A stretch of DNA of 13,225 nt from an uncultured Eubacteriales bacterium (lineage in GTDB: Bacteria; Bacillota; Clostridia; Oscillospirales; Oscillospiraceae). Shown here piece by piece: positions 1 through 6,239 of this stretch (the first letter of the stretch is position 1; the number at the start of each line of letters is the position of its first letter). Under the pieces are notes generated by a model. It ran no database searches. It had not been told where the DNA came from and saw only the letters and a list, made by a program, of their open reading frames with translations. Where the stretch lies: contig URSX01000046.1 of the NCBI GenBank assembly GCA_900550615.1, forward strand, positions 1-13,225. The letters are read 5' to 3'. Position numbers and translations under genes: made by a program.

Positions 1-91
1 CCCCCTAAAATCAAAAATGCACCCCCCCTCCAAACCGTAATTGCACCCCCTTAACGGGTTTCTATCAAAATTAGAGTTATTTGCCAACACA
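1..91. mobile_element. possible inner end of an IS21-type insertion element
   Basis: The motif TGCACCCCC occurs at 18-26 and again at 42-50, a 24-nt step, and a further CCCCC run at 1-5 may be the tail of another copy cut off by the window edge. The stretch 54-120 is clearly more AT-rich than everything to its right. IS21-family elements are known to carry several short tandem repeats inside their ends and to finish in CA, and a CA is available near 88-91. No transposase is visible because the body of the element would lie left of position 1. The family is a guess from motif style, and the right boundary is approximate. An ordinary intergenic repeat is the main alternative. Confidence 0.3.
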
Positions 92-160
92 ATATTACAC
101 AAAACCCTATTTCTATGTTGGCGGCTTTGCCGTCACGGTATGGGGCGTGCAGCACAAAAG

Positions 161-201
161 AGCAAGGCCCTCTCTACCATTCAGGCAGAGAGGGCCTTGC
201 T
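161..201 (-). terminator. rho-independent terminator of the SLC13-kinase-YoaK operon
   Basis: Positions 161-175 and 187-201 form a perfect 15-bp inverted repeat with an 11-nt loop. Read on the minus strand, the stem is followed by CTTTTGTG, a short U-run. On the plus strand no U-run follows, so it acts leftward. It lies 61 bp beyond the stop codon of the YoaK-family gene and closes that operon. Confidence 0.85.
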
Positions 202-262
202 GCAGCAGCCGGAAAACCCGGCACACATTTATTTTTATCAAAAAACGCTGCTTTGGGGCGGC

Positions 263-943
263 TTATTTCTTTTCTTCCTCCTCGCGGATGAACATGATCA
301 GAAAGCTCACCGCCAGCAGAGCACAGGAGACCCAGATGCCTCTCTCGGCAAGCCACGCCGTCAGCAGCGCACCCAGGCCGGCGCCCACCGCAAAGAGACC
401 GATCACGCCGAAATAGGTCAGCGCCTTATGCAGCACCTCCCGGTCACGGGTGTGGAAATAGACGCACAGGGCCTCCGTTCCGCTGCGCATGTTGCCGATG
501 CACATGGTGCTGGCGTAAGCATGGCCGCGCACCTTGCGGAAGGTCTGCACCTGCATGGCGCAGACAAAGGACACCAGCACATTGGCCAGCGTATTGACCC
601 GCTGAGGCAGAAAGCCCACCACAAACAGCAAGACGATCTCCGCCAGGATGATGAGCTGCCGCCAATGCACCTTTTCCATGTACTTGAAATGGCGGTGAAT
701 ACACTCGGCCGCAAAGATCCCCAGTAAAAAGGAGAGTACCGGGATGAGATACCGGGCGCAGTGGTCCCACTCGCCGTCAAAGAGATAGGCGCTGAACAGT
801 ACGATATTCCCCGTCTGGGCATTGGCAAAGACCTTGCCCCGGCAGAGATAGGTATAGGCATCCTGCAAACCGCCGGAGAGGATGATAAAGGACGCGGTCA
901 GCAGCGCCTCCGACATTTGCCCGCGATGTCTGCGGAGATTCAT
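263..943 (-). CDS. YoaK family (DUF1275) membrane protein
   Basis: A 226-residue integral membrane protein of the YoaK/DUF1275 family. The family is small (about 220-240 residues), multi-spanning and of no established biochemical function. Visible family marks are the GGLQDAYTYL stretch near residues 24-33, NAQTGNIV at 41-48 and a QVQTFRKVRG...CIGNMRSG block at 131-155. About six hydrophobic segments are seen, and the C-terminal tail is charged (EEEEKK). The ATG at 943-941 is preceded by AGGAGG (956-951) at 7-nt spacing, so the start is well supported. It is the last gene of a leftward operon after the kinase-like gene (63-bp gap) and is followed by a strong terminator. Its place behind a permease suggests a membrane or transport role, but that is inference. 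Confidence 0.88.
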   Translation of the reverse strand: MNLRRHRGQMSEALLTASFIILSGGLQDAYTYLCRGKVFANAQTGNIVLFSAYLFDGEWDHCARYLIPVLSFLLGIFAAECIHRHFKYMEKVHWRQLIILAEIVLLFVVGFLPQRVNTLANVLVSFVCAMQVQTFRKVRGHAYASTMCIGNMRSGTEALCVYFHTRDREVLHKALTYFGVIGLFAVGAGLGALLTAWLAERGIWVSCALLAVSFLIMFIREEEEKK

Positions 944-1006
944 AATCCATCCTCCTCTTTAGCTTATCTGCGCTCAGGCCCTTGGTGGGGCGTGGCTGCC
1001 GGGCGG

Positions 1007-1606
1007 TCATTCCTCCTGCATAAAGGCGCGGATGTACGCGGTGAGCATCTGCGCCGTCTTCTCGCAGCCCAGCACGTCACTCTTGACGGTCATGTCATAG
1101 CCCCGGGCATCGCCCCACTTGGTGTCGCAGTAGTAGTTGTGATAATTCTTGCGGGAGCGGTCCACCGATTTGATCTCCTCAATGGCCTGCTCCGTATCCA
1201 GATTCAGCTTCTCCATGATTCGGCCCAGCTTGAACTGGGGGTTGCCGCAGATGAAAATGCTGATGCAGTTGGGGTTGTTTTTCAGCACCTGCTCACCGCA
1301 GCGGCCCAGCACCACAAAGCTCTCCCCCTGAGCAGCCTTTGCCTGGAGCATTTGGAAGGTGCGCTCTGCCACATTGACCTCCAGGGAGTTGGAATACTTT
1401 CCGATGCGGCGGGAGGTGAAGAAGTTGACAGGGCGCTCGTCCATCTGGCTGATGATCTCCGGGCTGTAGCCCTGATCCACCACCTCCGCCTCAATGGACT
1501 TCTTATCATAGAGTCTAACGCCCAGGGCCCGGGAAATCATCTGGGCAATATAGTGGCCGCCGCTGCCGTGCTCACGGCCGATGGCAACGATGATCTGCTT
1601 TTTCAT
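1007..1606 (-). CDS. cytidylate kinase-like family protein
   Basis: A 199-residue P-loop-fold protein of the cytidylate-kinase-like family (the PF13189 type), cytoplasmic. The N-terminal IIVAIGREHGSGGHYIA (residues 5-21) corresponds to the Walker A region of Cmk. Where Cmk has GSGKS, this protein has GSGGH, so the usual lysine and serine are Gly17 and His18. Other landmarks are LGRCGE (100-105) and VDRSRKNYHNYYC (148-160), the latter resembling the arginine-rich substrate/lid region. As I recall, loss of the Walker lysine is typical of this family, so NMP kinase activity should not be assumed. The frame extends six codons upstream to a GTG, but AAGGAG (1621-1616) lies inside that extension, 9 nt before the ATG at 1606, which I take as the start. 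It sits 24 bp after the SLC13 permease gene, in the same operon. Confidence 0.85.
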   Translation of the reverse strand: MKKQIIVAIGREHGSGGHYIAQMISRALGVRLYDKKSIEAEVVDQGYSPEIISQMDERPVNFFTSRRIGKYSNSLEVNVAERTFQMLQAKAAQGESFVVLGRCGEQVLKNNPNCISIFICGNPQFKLGRIMEKLNLDTEQAIEEIKSVDRSRKNYHNYYCDTKWGDARGYDMTVKSDVLGCEKTAQMLTAYIRAFMQEE

Positions 1607-1615
1607 ATGCACACA

Positions 1616-1621
1616 CTCCTT
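1616..1621 (-). promoter_or_regulatory. RBS deciding the start of the kinase-like gene
   Basis: On the minus strand AAGGAG ends 9 nt before the ATG at 1606. It overlaps the codons of the longer GTG-initiated frame (1624), which makes that upstream start unlikely. Confidence 0.75.
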
Positions 1622-1630
1622 CACAGCTTT

Positions 1631-2992
1631 TTATAAGTACCGAAGGAACAGATACCCCATAGACACCGCGATCACCAGCACCGTCGCACCGACGCAGTAC
1701 TTGCAGTAGACGCCCCAGCTGATGGGGTAGCCGCCCTTGGCCGCAACGGAGGTGCCCACCACATTGGCCGAGGCACCGATGGGCGTTGCGTTGCCGCCGA
1801 GATCTGTGCCCAGGGACAGGGCCCAGGCCAGCACGCCCATGTCTATGCCGCTGGCGGCCGCAATGGACCGGACCACCGGGATCATGGTGGCGGCAAAGGG
1901 AATATTATCCACAAAGGCGCTGGTAACCGCCGAGATCCAGAGGATGATGACCACAATGATCGCGGCATTGCCGCCGCTGACCGTTGTGATAAACCGGGCG
2001 ATGACATCCAGCACGCCGGTCTCCTTCAGTCCGGCCACCGACACGAACAGGCCAATGAAGAACAGCAGTGTCTTATAGTCCACGCCCTTGATGATCTCCA
2101 GAACCGCCTTCCCGCCGCTGGTGCAGCCGATCACCACCAGGCTCAGGGCCGCCACGATCACGCCGATGCAGGCCACGGTGAGCTTCGTCTGGGCATGGGT
2201 GGCCAGCAAGATGACCGCCAGCAGAAATACGCCTGCGCTGAGGAGAAAGGCCGGGCGGTTGGTAATGGCCGTGCCCGGCTGGGGGCAGACCGCCGCACCG
2301 CTATTCTTTTCGTCGCGCAGAAGCCGCTTGCGAAAGCACAGGACGAAATAAATCAGCACCAGCACAAAGCAGATGGCCACGGCGACGCCGGTATTGGAGA
2401 TAAAATCAAAAAACGTATAGCCCAGAGAGGTACCGACAATGATGTTGGGAGGATCGCCGCACATGGTGGCCGCGCCGCCCAGGTTAGCGCAGAAGACCTC
2501 CGAGAGGATCATCGGGATGGGATTGAACTTCATGGTCTGGGCCAGCTCCAGGGTGACCGTTGCCAGAAACAGCACCACCGTGATGCTGTCGATGAACATG
2601 GACAGCACCGCCGACAGCACCATAAAGCATACCAGCAGCGGCACGATGCGGTAACGCACCAGCTTGGCCAGCGTCAGGCACAGCCACCGGAAAAACCCGG
2701 CCTTGCCCAAGCCCTCCACCATAATCATCATACCGGCGATGAAGAAGATGGTGGACCAGTTGATGCCGCTGTTTCCCTCCTCTGAGGCGCCGTACCAGAA
2801 TCCGGACGTGAAGATGGACGGCAGATTCAGCGTGCCCCAGATGGCGCTCATAGAGTGCATGCAGACGCCGAACACCAGCGCCAGGACCAGCGCACCGCTG
2901 GCCAGGGTGATATAGTACCGCTCAAACTTGTCCAGAATGATCAAAAGAAACATACCAACGAAAATGCAAATTGCCAGGATCTGTGCAGCCAT
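1631..2992 (-). CDS. SLC13 / ArsB-NhaD-type ion-coupled permease
   Basis: A 453-residue polytopic membrane protein of the ion transporter superfamily that includes SLC13/DASS carboxylate carriers, ArsB and NhaD. Two inverted-repeat halves are visible. The first has FIDSITVVLFLA (133-144) and GGAATMCGDPPNIIVGT (172-188). The second has SAFVDNIPFAATMIP (358-372) and GTDLGGNATPIGASANVVGT (395-414). A hydrophilic loop at about 220-246 separates them. The motifs place the family firmly, but the substrate (dicarboxylate, sulfate, arsenite or Na+/H+) cannot be told. The frame stays open upstream to 3133, but those residues are hydrophilic and cross the promoter. I chose the ATG at 2992, which has AAGGAG 11 nt upstream. 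An ATG at 3031 with a weaker site would add 13 residues. It is the first gene of a three-gene operon, divergent from a LysR regulator that probably controls it. Confidence 0.9.
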   Translation of the reverse strand: MAAQILAICIFVGMFLLIILDKFERYYITLASGALVLALVFGVCMHSMSAIWGTLNLPSIFTSGFWYGASEEGNSGINWSTIFFIAGMMIMVEGLGKAGFFRWLCLTLAKLVRYRIVPLLVCFMVLSAVLSMFIDSITVVLFLATVTLELAQTMKFNPIPMILSEVFCANLGGAATMCGDPPNIIVGTSLGYTFFDFISNTGVAVAICFVLVLIYFVLCFRKRLLRDEKNSGAAVCPQPGTAITNRPAFLLSAGVFLLAVILLATHAQTKLTVACIGVIVAALSLVVIGCTSGGKAVLEIIKGVDYKTLLFFIGLFVSVAGLKETGVLDVIARFITTVSGGNAAIIVVIILWISAVTSAFVDNIPFAATMIPVVRSIAAASGIDMGVLAWALSLGTDLGGNATPIGASANVVGTSVAAKGGYPISWGVYCKYCVGATVLVIAVSMGYLFLRYL

Positions 2993-3003
2993 GATTATCT
3001 TTG

Positions 3004-3009
3004 CTCCTT
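3004..3009 (-). promoter_or_regulatory. RBS supporting the SLC13 permease start at 2992
   Basis: AAGGAG on the minus strand, 11 nt before the ATG at 2992. The alternative ATG at 3031 is preceded only by AGGGCGAAG, too close and a poorer match. This favours the shorter protein, which begins directly with a membrane segment. Confidence 0.6.
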
Positions 3010-3042
3010 CAAAATACTCTATCGGGCTCATCTTCGCCCTAC

Positions 3043-3071
3043 AGTATAGCCGACGCCGCGGTACATGGGAA
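3043..3071 (-). promoter_or_regulatory. predicted promoter of the SLC13-kinase-YoaK operon
   Basis: Minus-strand -35 TTCCCA (3071-3066), 17-nt spacer, -10 TATACT (3048-3043), giving a transcript start near 3036. The -10 is one base off consensus. The -35 is poor, as expected for a promoter that needs an activator such as the adjacent LysR protein. Confidence 0.55.
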
Positions 3072-3082
3072 ATATTTTTTTG

Positions 3083-3097
3083 ATATGCGCGGTATAT
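3083..3097. promoter_or_regulatory. candidate LysR-type operator (T-N11-A dyad)
   Basis: ATAT at 3083-3086 and ATAT at 3094-3097 frame a 15-bp imperfect dyad containing T-N11-A (T3084 to A3096), the general shape of a LysR-type recognition site. Its centre is about 54 bp upstream of the predicted SLC13 transcription start, roughly where activator sites of such regulators usually sit. This comes from position and symmetry only. Confidence 0.4.
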
Positions 3098-3194
3098 AAT
3101 TTTGCTATCGCTCCCGGCCGCCTGCCGATGCATCCGGCGCAGCCCGTTCCCCGGAAAATGGGCTGCGGATCAAGGCATTTTCCCGCTGAATGAT

Positions 3195-3223
3195 TTGATT
3201 TTTTGCCGAATTTGTTGTATGCT
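3195..3223 (+). promoter_or_regulatory. predicted promoter of the LysR-type regulator gene
   Basis: TTGATT (3195-3200), a 17-nt spacer and TATGCT (3218-3223), each hexamer matching the vegetative consensus at four of six positions. It would give a leader of about 117 nt before the GTG at 3348. Its presence inside the upstream-extended frame is further reason to reject the longer protein. Confidence 0.45.
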
Positions 3224-3332
3224 TATCCCTGTAGCGGGCCGGGCCCCTGCCCCAGAGCTTTCCGCCTGCACCAGGGTCGACACCGGGTCTATACACGCAA
3301 AGCTTCAGCAGCATTTTTACGTCTTATTTTCA

Positions 3333-3338
3333 GAGGAG
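3333..3338 (+). promoter_or_regulatory. RBS deciding the GTG start of the LysR gene
   Basis: GAGGAG, 9 nt before the GTG at 3348-3350. Translation from here begins exactly where LysR homology begins. Confidence 0.75.
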
Positions 3339-3347
3339 AACCGCATC

Positions 3348-4247
3348 GTGAACATCAGCTATGACAGCTATCGCGTTTTCTACTACGCCGCCAAATACAA
3401 GAGCTTTTCTCAGGCCGCGGCCGCGCTCTACAACGACCAGCCCAATGTGACCCGCATGATAAGGCGTCTGGAGTCTGAGCTGCGCTGCCCCCTGTTCTTC
3501 CGCTCCTCCCAGGGGGTTCGCCTGACGCCAGAGGGGGAAAAGCTCTACACGCACATTGCCGCCGCCTTTGAGAGCATCGCCGCCGGCGAGGCGGAGCTGC
3601 TCTCCGGTCAGAGCCTGCAGGCGGGTGCCGTGCGCATTGCCGCCAGCGGTCTTGCCCTGCAGGGGTGTCTGCTGCGGGTCCTTGCCCGGTACCGCCGGGA
3701 GTTCCCCCACGTCCGCATCTGCCTGACCAACCATTCAACACCCCAGGGGCTGGCCGCTGTGCAGAACGGCCTGGCCGACCTCGCCGTGGTATCCGAAGGA
3801 TCGATCGTGCCGGATTCCCTGGTAAAGCAAAAAGTCGCCGAGGTACAGGAGGTGCCGGTCTGCGGAGCCGGCTTTTCCCAGCTGGCGGGAAAAGCCTTGT
3901 CTCTGGCCGAGCTTGCGAATCACCCCATCATCTGCCTTACATCCGGCACATCCTCCCATACCTTCTATGCCGACCTCTTCCGCCGGTACGATCTGCCCTT
4001 CTGTCCGGATATAGAGGTGGAGACCGTCGATCAGGTGCTCCCTGTGGTTCGCAGCGACCTGGGCATCGGCTTTGTTCCCCGGGAGATGCTCCTGGGATCT
4101 CCGGAGCTCACCGGGATCTATCCCCTCACCCTGGCCCAGCCGATCCCGCCCCGCAGCATCTACCTGTTCCAGCGGAAGAATCAGCCGCTGAGTATGGCCG
4201 CCCAGCAGCTGCGGCGGATGCTGCTGCAGGATGAGCCGGGCATCTGA
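3348..4247 (+). CDS. LysR-type transcriptional regulator
   Basis: A 299-residue LysR-family regulator, the usual family length. The N-terminal winged helix-turn-helix is clear: YRVFYYAAKYKSFSQAAAAL (8-27), then the recognition region QPNVTRMIRRLESELRCPLFFR (31-52) and LTPEGEKLY (59-67). From about residue 93 it continues into the periplasmic-binding-protein-like effector domain, which includes ADLAVVSEG (143-151), GTSSHTF (200-206) and DLGIGFVPREML (237-248). The frame is open upstream to 3102, but the GTG at 3348 has GAGGAG at 9-nt spacing and starts at the HTH homology. It is divergent from the SLC13 operon, with a T-N11-A dyad between them, so that operon is its likely target. Autoregulation is less clear because its own promoter lies about 100 bp from the dyad. 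The effector is unknown; a substrate of the permease is a reasonable guess. Confidence 0.92.
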   Translation: MNISYDSYRVFYYAAKYKSFSQAAAALYNDQPNVTRMIRRLESELRCPLFFRSSQGVRLTPEGEKLYTHIAAAFESIAAGEAELLSGQSLQAGAVRIAASGLALQGCLLRVLARYRREFPHVRICLTNHSTPQGLAAVQNGLADLAVVSEGSIVPDSLVKQKVAEVQEVPVCGAGFSQLAGKALSLAELANHPIICLTSGTSSHTFYADLFRRYDLPFCPDIEVETVDQVLPVVRSDLGIGFVPREMLLGSPELTGIYPLTLAQPIPPRSIYLFQRKNQPLSMAAQQLRRMLLQDEPGI

Positions 4248-4306
4248 GCCGGAGCATTCCGCGCGAAAGCACCGCACAGTACAAATATGCTACAGGAGGA
4301 AAAGCC

Positions 4307-4783
4307 ATGTTCAGACCCATCCGCAAAAAGAAAAATGAGATCTCCCCGGAGCAGGCGGAGCAGCTTCTGCTGCACTGCCGCCGGGGGGTTCTGGCCGTAA
4401 ACGGTGAGGGCGGATACCCCTATGCCGTCCCCATCAACTTTCTCTTCGACCCGGAAAACCGAAAGATCTACTTCCATGGCGCCCGGGCGGGCCACAAGGT
4501 CGACGCCCTCCGGGCCTGCGACAAGGTGTGCTTCACGGTGTACGGCGGCGAGACCCTCCGGGGCGAAGCATGGGCGCCATATCTGCAGAGCGCCGTGGTG
4601 TTCGGCCGGTGCCGCCTGATGGAAAGTGGCCCGGAGGCCACCCGGCGGCTGAAGCAGTTCGCCATGAAATATTATCCGGAGGAGCAGCTGGCCGACCGGG
4701 AGATCGCCGCCAGCGGACGGGCCGCCCAGATGTTTGAAATCACCATTGAGCATGTCAGCGGGAAGGAAGTGCAGGAAAAGTAA
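4307..4783 (+). CDS. pyridoxamine 5'-phosphate oxidase-fold (Nim-like) flavin-binding protein
   Basis: A 158-residue protein of the PNPOx-like split-barrel superfamily, closest in look to the Nim/5-nitroimidazole-reductase-type branch (PF12900 style). Visible features are a basic N-terminus (RPIRKKKNEIS), GVLAVNGEGGYPYAVPINFLFD (27-48), YFHGARAGHKVDALR (55-69, with His63-Lys64 in the flavin-phosphate region), CFTVYG (75-80) and the later strand SAVVFGRCRLM (95-105). Such proteins bind FMN/FAD and act as reductases or of unknown substrate, in the cytoplasm. Family resemblance alone does not predict nitroimidazole resistance. The ATG at 4307 has AGGAGG at 7-nt spacing. It begins 59 bp after the LysR gene on the same strand with no clear promoter between them, so co-transcription with the regulator is possible. 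Confidence 0.85.
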   Translation: MFRPIRKKKNEISPEQAEQLLLHCRRGVLAVNGEGGYPYAVPINFLFDPENRKIYFHGARAGHKVDALRACDKVCFTVYGGETLRGEAWAPYLQSAVVFGRCRLMESGPEATRRLKQFAMKYYPEEQLADREIAASGRAAQMFEITIEHVSGKEVQEK

Positions 4784-4828
4784 GCCGCAGTCTGAGATGA
4801 AATTTTCCCGTTTCCCGGGGCAAACCGG

Positions 4829-4857
4829 TTGACAATTGCCGCCGGCGTGCCTATACT
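4829..4857 (+). promoter_or_regulatory. near-consensus promoter of the threonine/serine exporter gene
   Basis: TTGACA (4829-4834), a 17-nt spacer and TATACT (4852-4857): perfect -35, optimal spacing and a -10 one base from consensus. The leader to the ATG is about 54 nt. It contains GGCGGC-GAACT-GCCGCC (4867-4883), a small 6-bp hairpin, and its right arm repeats GCCGCCGG found in the promoter spacer (4838-4845). Confidence 0.75.
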
Positions 4858-4917
4858 GTCGCTCGTGGCGGCGAACTGCCGCCGGAATCTGCGAAAACAC
4901 ACAGGGAGCAACTGCTT

Positions 4918-6150
4918 ATGGATTACTATCTGCTCACCGACCTGGCGGCTACCATGGGCTATCACATGGCTATGTCCGGGGCGGAAACCTTCCGGGTGGA
5001 GGACACCGTCCACCGGATCTTAAGGGCCTACGGCGTAGAGTGCGAGGTATTCGCCATCCCCAACAGCATCTCCATCAGTCTGGAGGCCGACACGGGAAAG
5101 CCGCTGATGATCATGCGGCGCATCGGCTTTCACGGAAACGACCTGGAGAAGCTGGAAAAGCTGAACGCCGTAAGCCGCCGCATCTGTGCGGAAAAGCCAA
5201 CTGTGGACGAGGCCATGGCCTGGCTGAAGGAAACTCTGGCATCCTGCCGGACTTATCACACGGGCGTGATCTATCTGGGCAATATCCTAGCAGGGCTGGG
5301 CTTTTGCATCGTGTTCGGCGGAACGCTGCTGGACTGTCTGTGGGCGGGGCTCATGGGGCTGATCATCGGCCTTGTCACCCACTTCATGGAAAAGCGGGAG
5401 GTCAACTCGTTTTTCAGCACGATCCTGGCTGCGTGCCTGATGGCGCTGCCGGCCTACGCGGCGGCGGGGCTGGGCTGGCTCAACAGTCCGGACGCGGCCA
5501 TCATCGGCGCACTGATGCTCCTGGTGCCGGGCCTGCTCATCACCAACTCCATGCGCGACATCATTTACGGGGACACCAACTCCGGTGTCTTCCGCATTGT
5601 GTCCGTGGTGCTGTCCGCCCTGGCCATCGCCCTGGGCACGGCAGCGGCCTGGCAGCTGACCGCAGGTCTCTATGGCCGGACAGGCTCCGCCATCGTCAGC
5701 TGGCCGGCATGGGTGCAGGCCATTGCGGTGTTCGTAGGCTGCTGCGGCTTCTGCATCCTGTTCAACACCCATGGCCGGGGCATGGTGCTGTGCATGATGG
5801 GCGGAGCGGCCTCCTGGACGCTCTATCTGCTGTGCCGGGCGCTGGGCTGCGATGTATACACAGCCAACCTGTTCGCCGCCCTGCTGGCGGCGGTGTACGC
5901 CGAGACCATGGCCCGGGTGCGCAGGTGCCCGGCCATGCCCTATCTGGTCATTGCCATTCTGCCCATGCTCCCCGGGGCCGGTGTGTATTACACCATGAGC
6001 TTGGGGCTGGAGGGAAAAACCATGGAGGCTGTGGCCAAGGGGCTGGAGACTTTGGGCATTGCCGGGTCTCTGGCAGTGGGCATCCTGCTGGTATCCACGG
6101 TATTCCGACTCGTCACCTGGAGGGGAGAAAAGGCTGGAAAGCGGGCGTAG
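4918..6150 (+). CDS. ThrE family threonine/serine exporter (fused YjjP- and YjjB-like halves)
   Basis: A 410-residue inner-membrane exporter of the ThrE family, which expels threonine and serine in characterised members. It is the single-chain form. The N-terminal DUF1212/YjjP-like part has SGAETFRVEDTVHRIL (20-35), the cytoplasmic domain to about 115, and then membrane segments with VPGLLITNSMRDIIYGDTNSG (203-223). The C-terminal YjjB-like part (about 262-400) has four to five membrane segments, with RCPAMPYLVIAILPMLPGAGVYY (336-358). Length and motifs are complete. The ATG at 4918 has AGGGAG 9 nt upstream. It is transcribed alone from a near-consensus promoter and ends in a strong terminator. 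The substrate in this organism is inferred from the family only. Confidence 0.9.
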   Translation: MDYYLLTDLAATMGYHMAMSGAETFRVEDTVHRILRAYGVECEVFAIPNSISISLEADTGKPLMIMRRIGFHGNDLEKLEKLNAVSRRICAEKPTVDEAMAWLKETLASCRTYHTGVIYLGNILAGLGFCIVFGGTLLDCLWAGLMGLIIGLVTHFMEKREVNSFFSTILAACLMALPAYAAAGLGWLNSPDAAIIGALMLLVPGLLITNSMRDIIYGDTNSGVFRIVSVVLSALAIALGTAAAWQLTAGLYGRTGSAIVSWPAWVQAIAVFVGCCGFCILFNTHGRGMVLCMMGGAASWTLYLLCRALGCDVYTANLFAALLAAVYAETMARVRRCPAMPYLVIAILPMLPGAGVYYTMSLGLEGKTMEAVAKGLETLGIAGSLAVGILLVSTVFRLVTWRGEKAGKRA

Positions 6151-6182
6151 GCCCAGCCGCCGGCACTTTTATTGCATAAGCG

Positions 6183-6221
6183 GAGCCGCCGCAGAATGAA
6201 AATCCTGCGGCGGCTCTTTTT
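6183..6221 (+). terminator. rho-independent terminator of the exporter gene
   Basis: A perfect 12-bp GC-rich stem (6183-6194 with 6205-6216) and a 10-nt loop, followed directly by TTTTT (6217-6221). It is 32 bp after the exporter stop. The convergent amidohydrolase gene ends at 6240. Read leftward, the hairpin is followed by CGCTTATG with no U-run, so it may only partly serve that operon. Confidence 0.9.
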
Positions 6222-6239
6222 GCCTTATTTTCTTGCTTT

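Larger units (their letters stand above)
2993..3347. other. divergent intergenic region between permease and LysR genes
   Basis: This 355-bp stretch has no convincing gene of its own. It holds the leftward permease promoter, the candidate LysR operator and the rightward LysR promoter. It also holds an inverted repeat with 8-bp arms at 3138-3145 and 3160-3167 (14-nt loop), which lies upstream of the LysR promoter and so outside its transcript. The LysR frame is open through much of the stretch (from 3102), but without family homology. Confidence 0.6.

Noticed and set aside
2993..3133. N-terminal extension of the SLC13 permease by 47 residues
   Set aside because: It would run across the operon's own promoter and the candidate operator, and it adds a hydrophilic stretch not expected before the first membrane segment.
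3138..3167. inverted repeat considered as a terminator
   Set aside because: The 8-bp stem with a 14-nt loop is not followed by a U-run on either strand and sits in a divergent promoter region.
3102..3347. N-terminal extension of the LysR protein by 82 residues
   Set aside because: The TTG start has no ribosome binding site, the extension overlaps a predicted promoter, and homology plus GAGGAG point to the GTG at 3348.
4784..4828. terminator after the Nim-like gene
   Set aside because: CCCG/CGGG pairings near 4808-4820 are too short and no U-run follows; no terminator can be supported.
4836..6179. 447-codon frame overlapping the exporter gene in another frame
   Set aside because: It starts inside the promoter and yields a His/Gly/Arg-rich protein without membrane segments, while the overlapping frame encodes an intact ThrE-family exporter with RBS and terminator.
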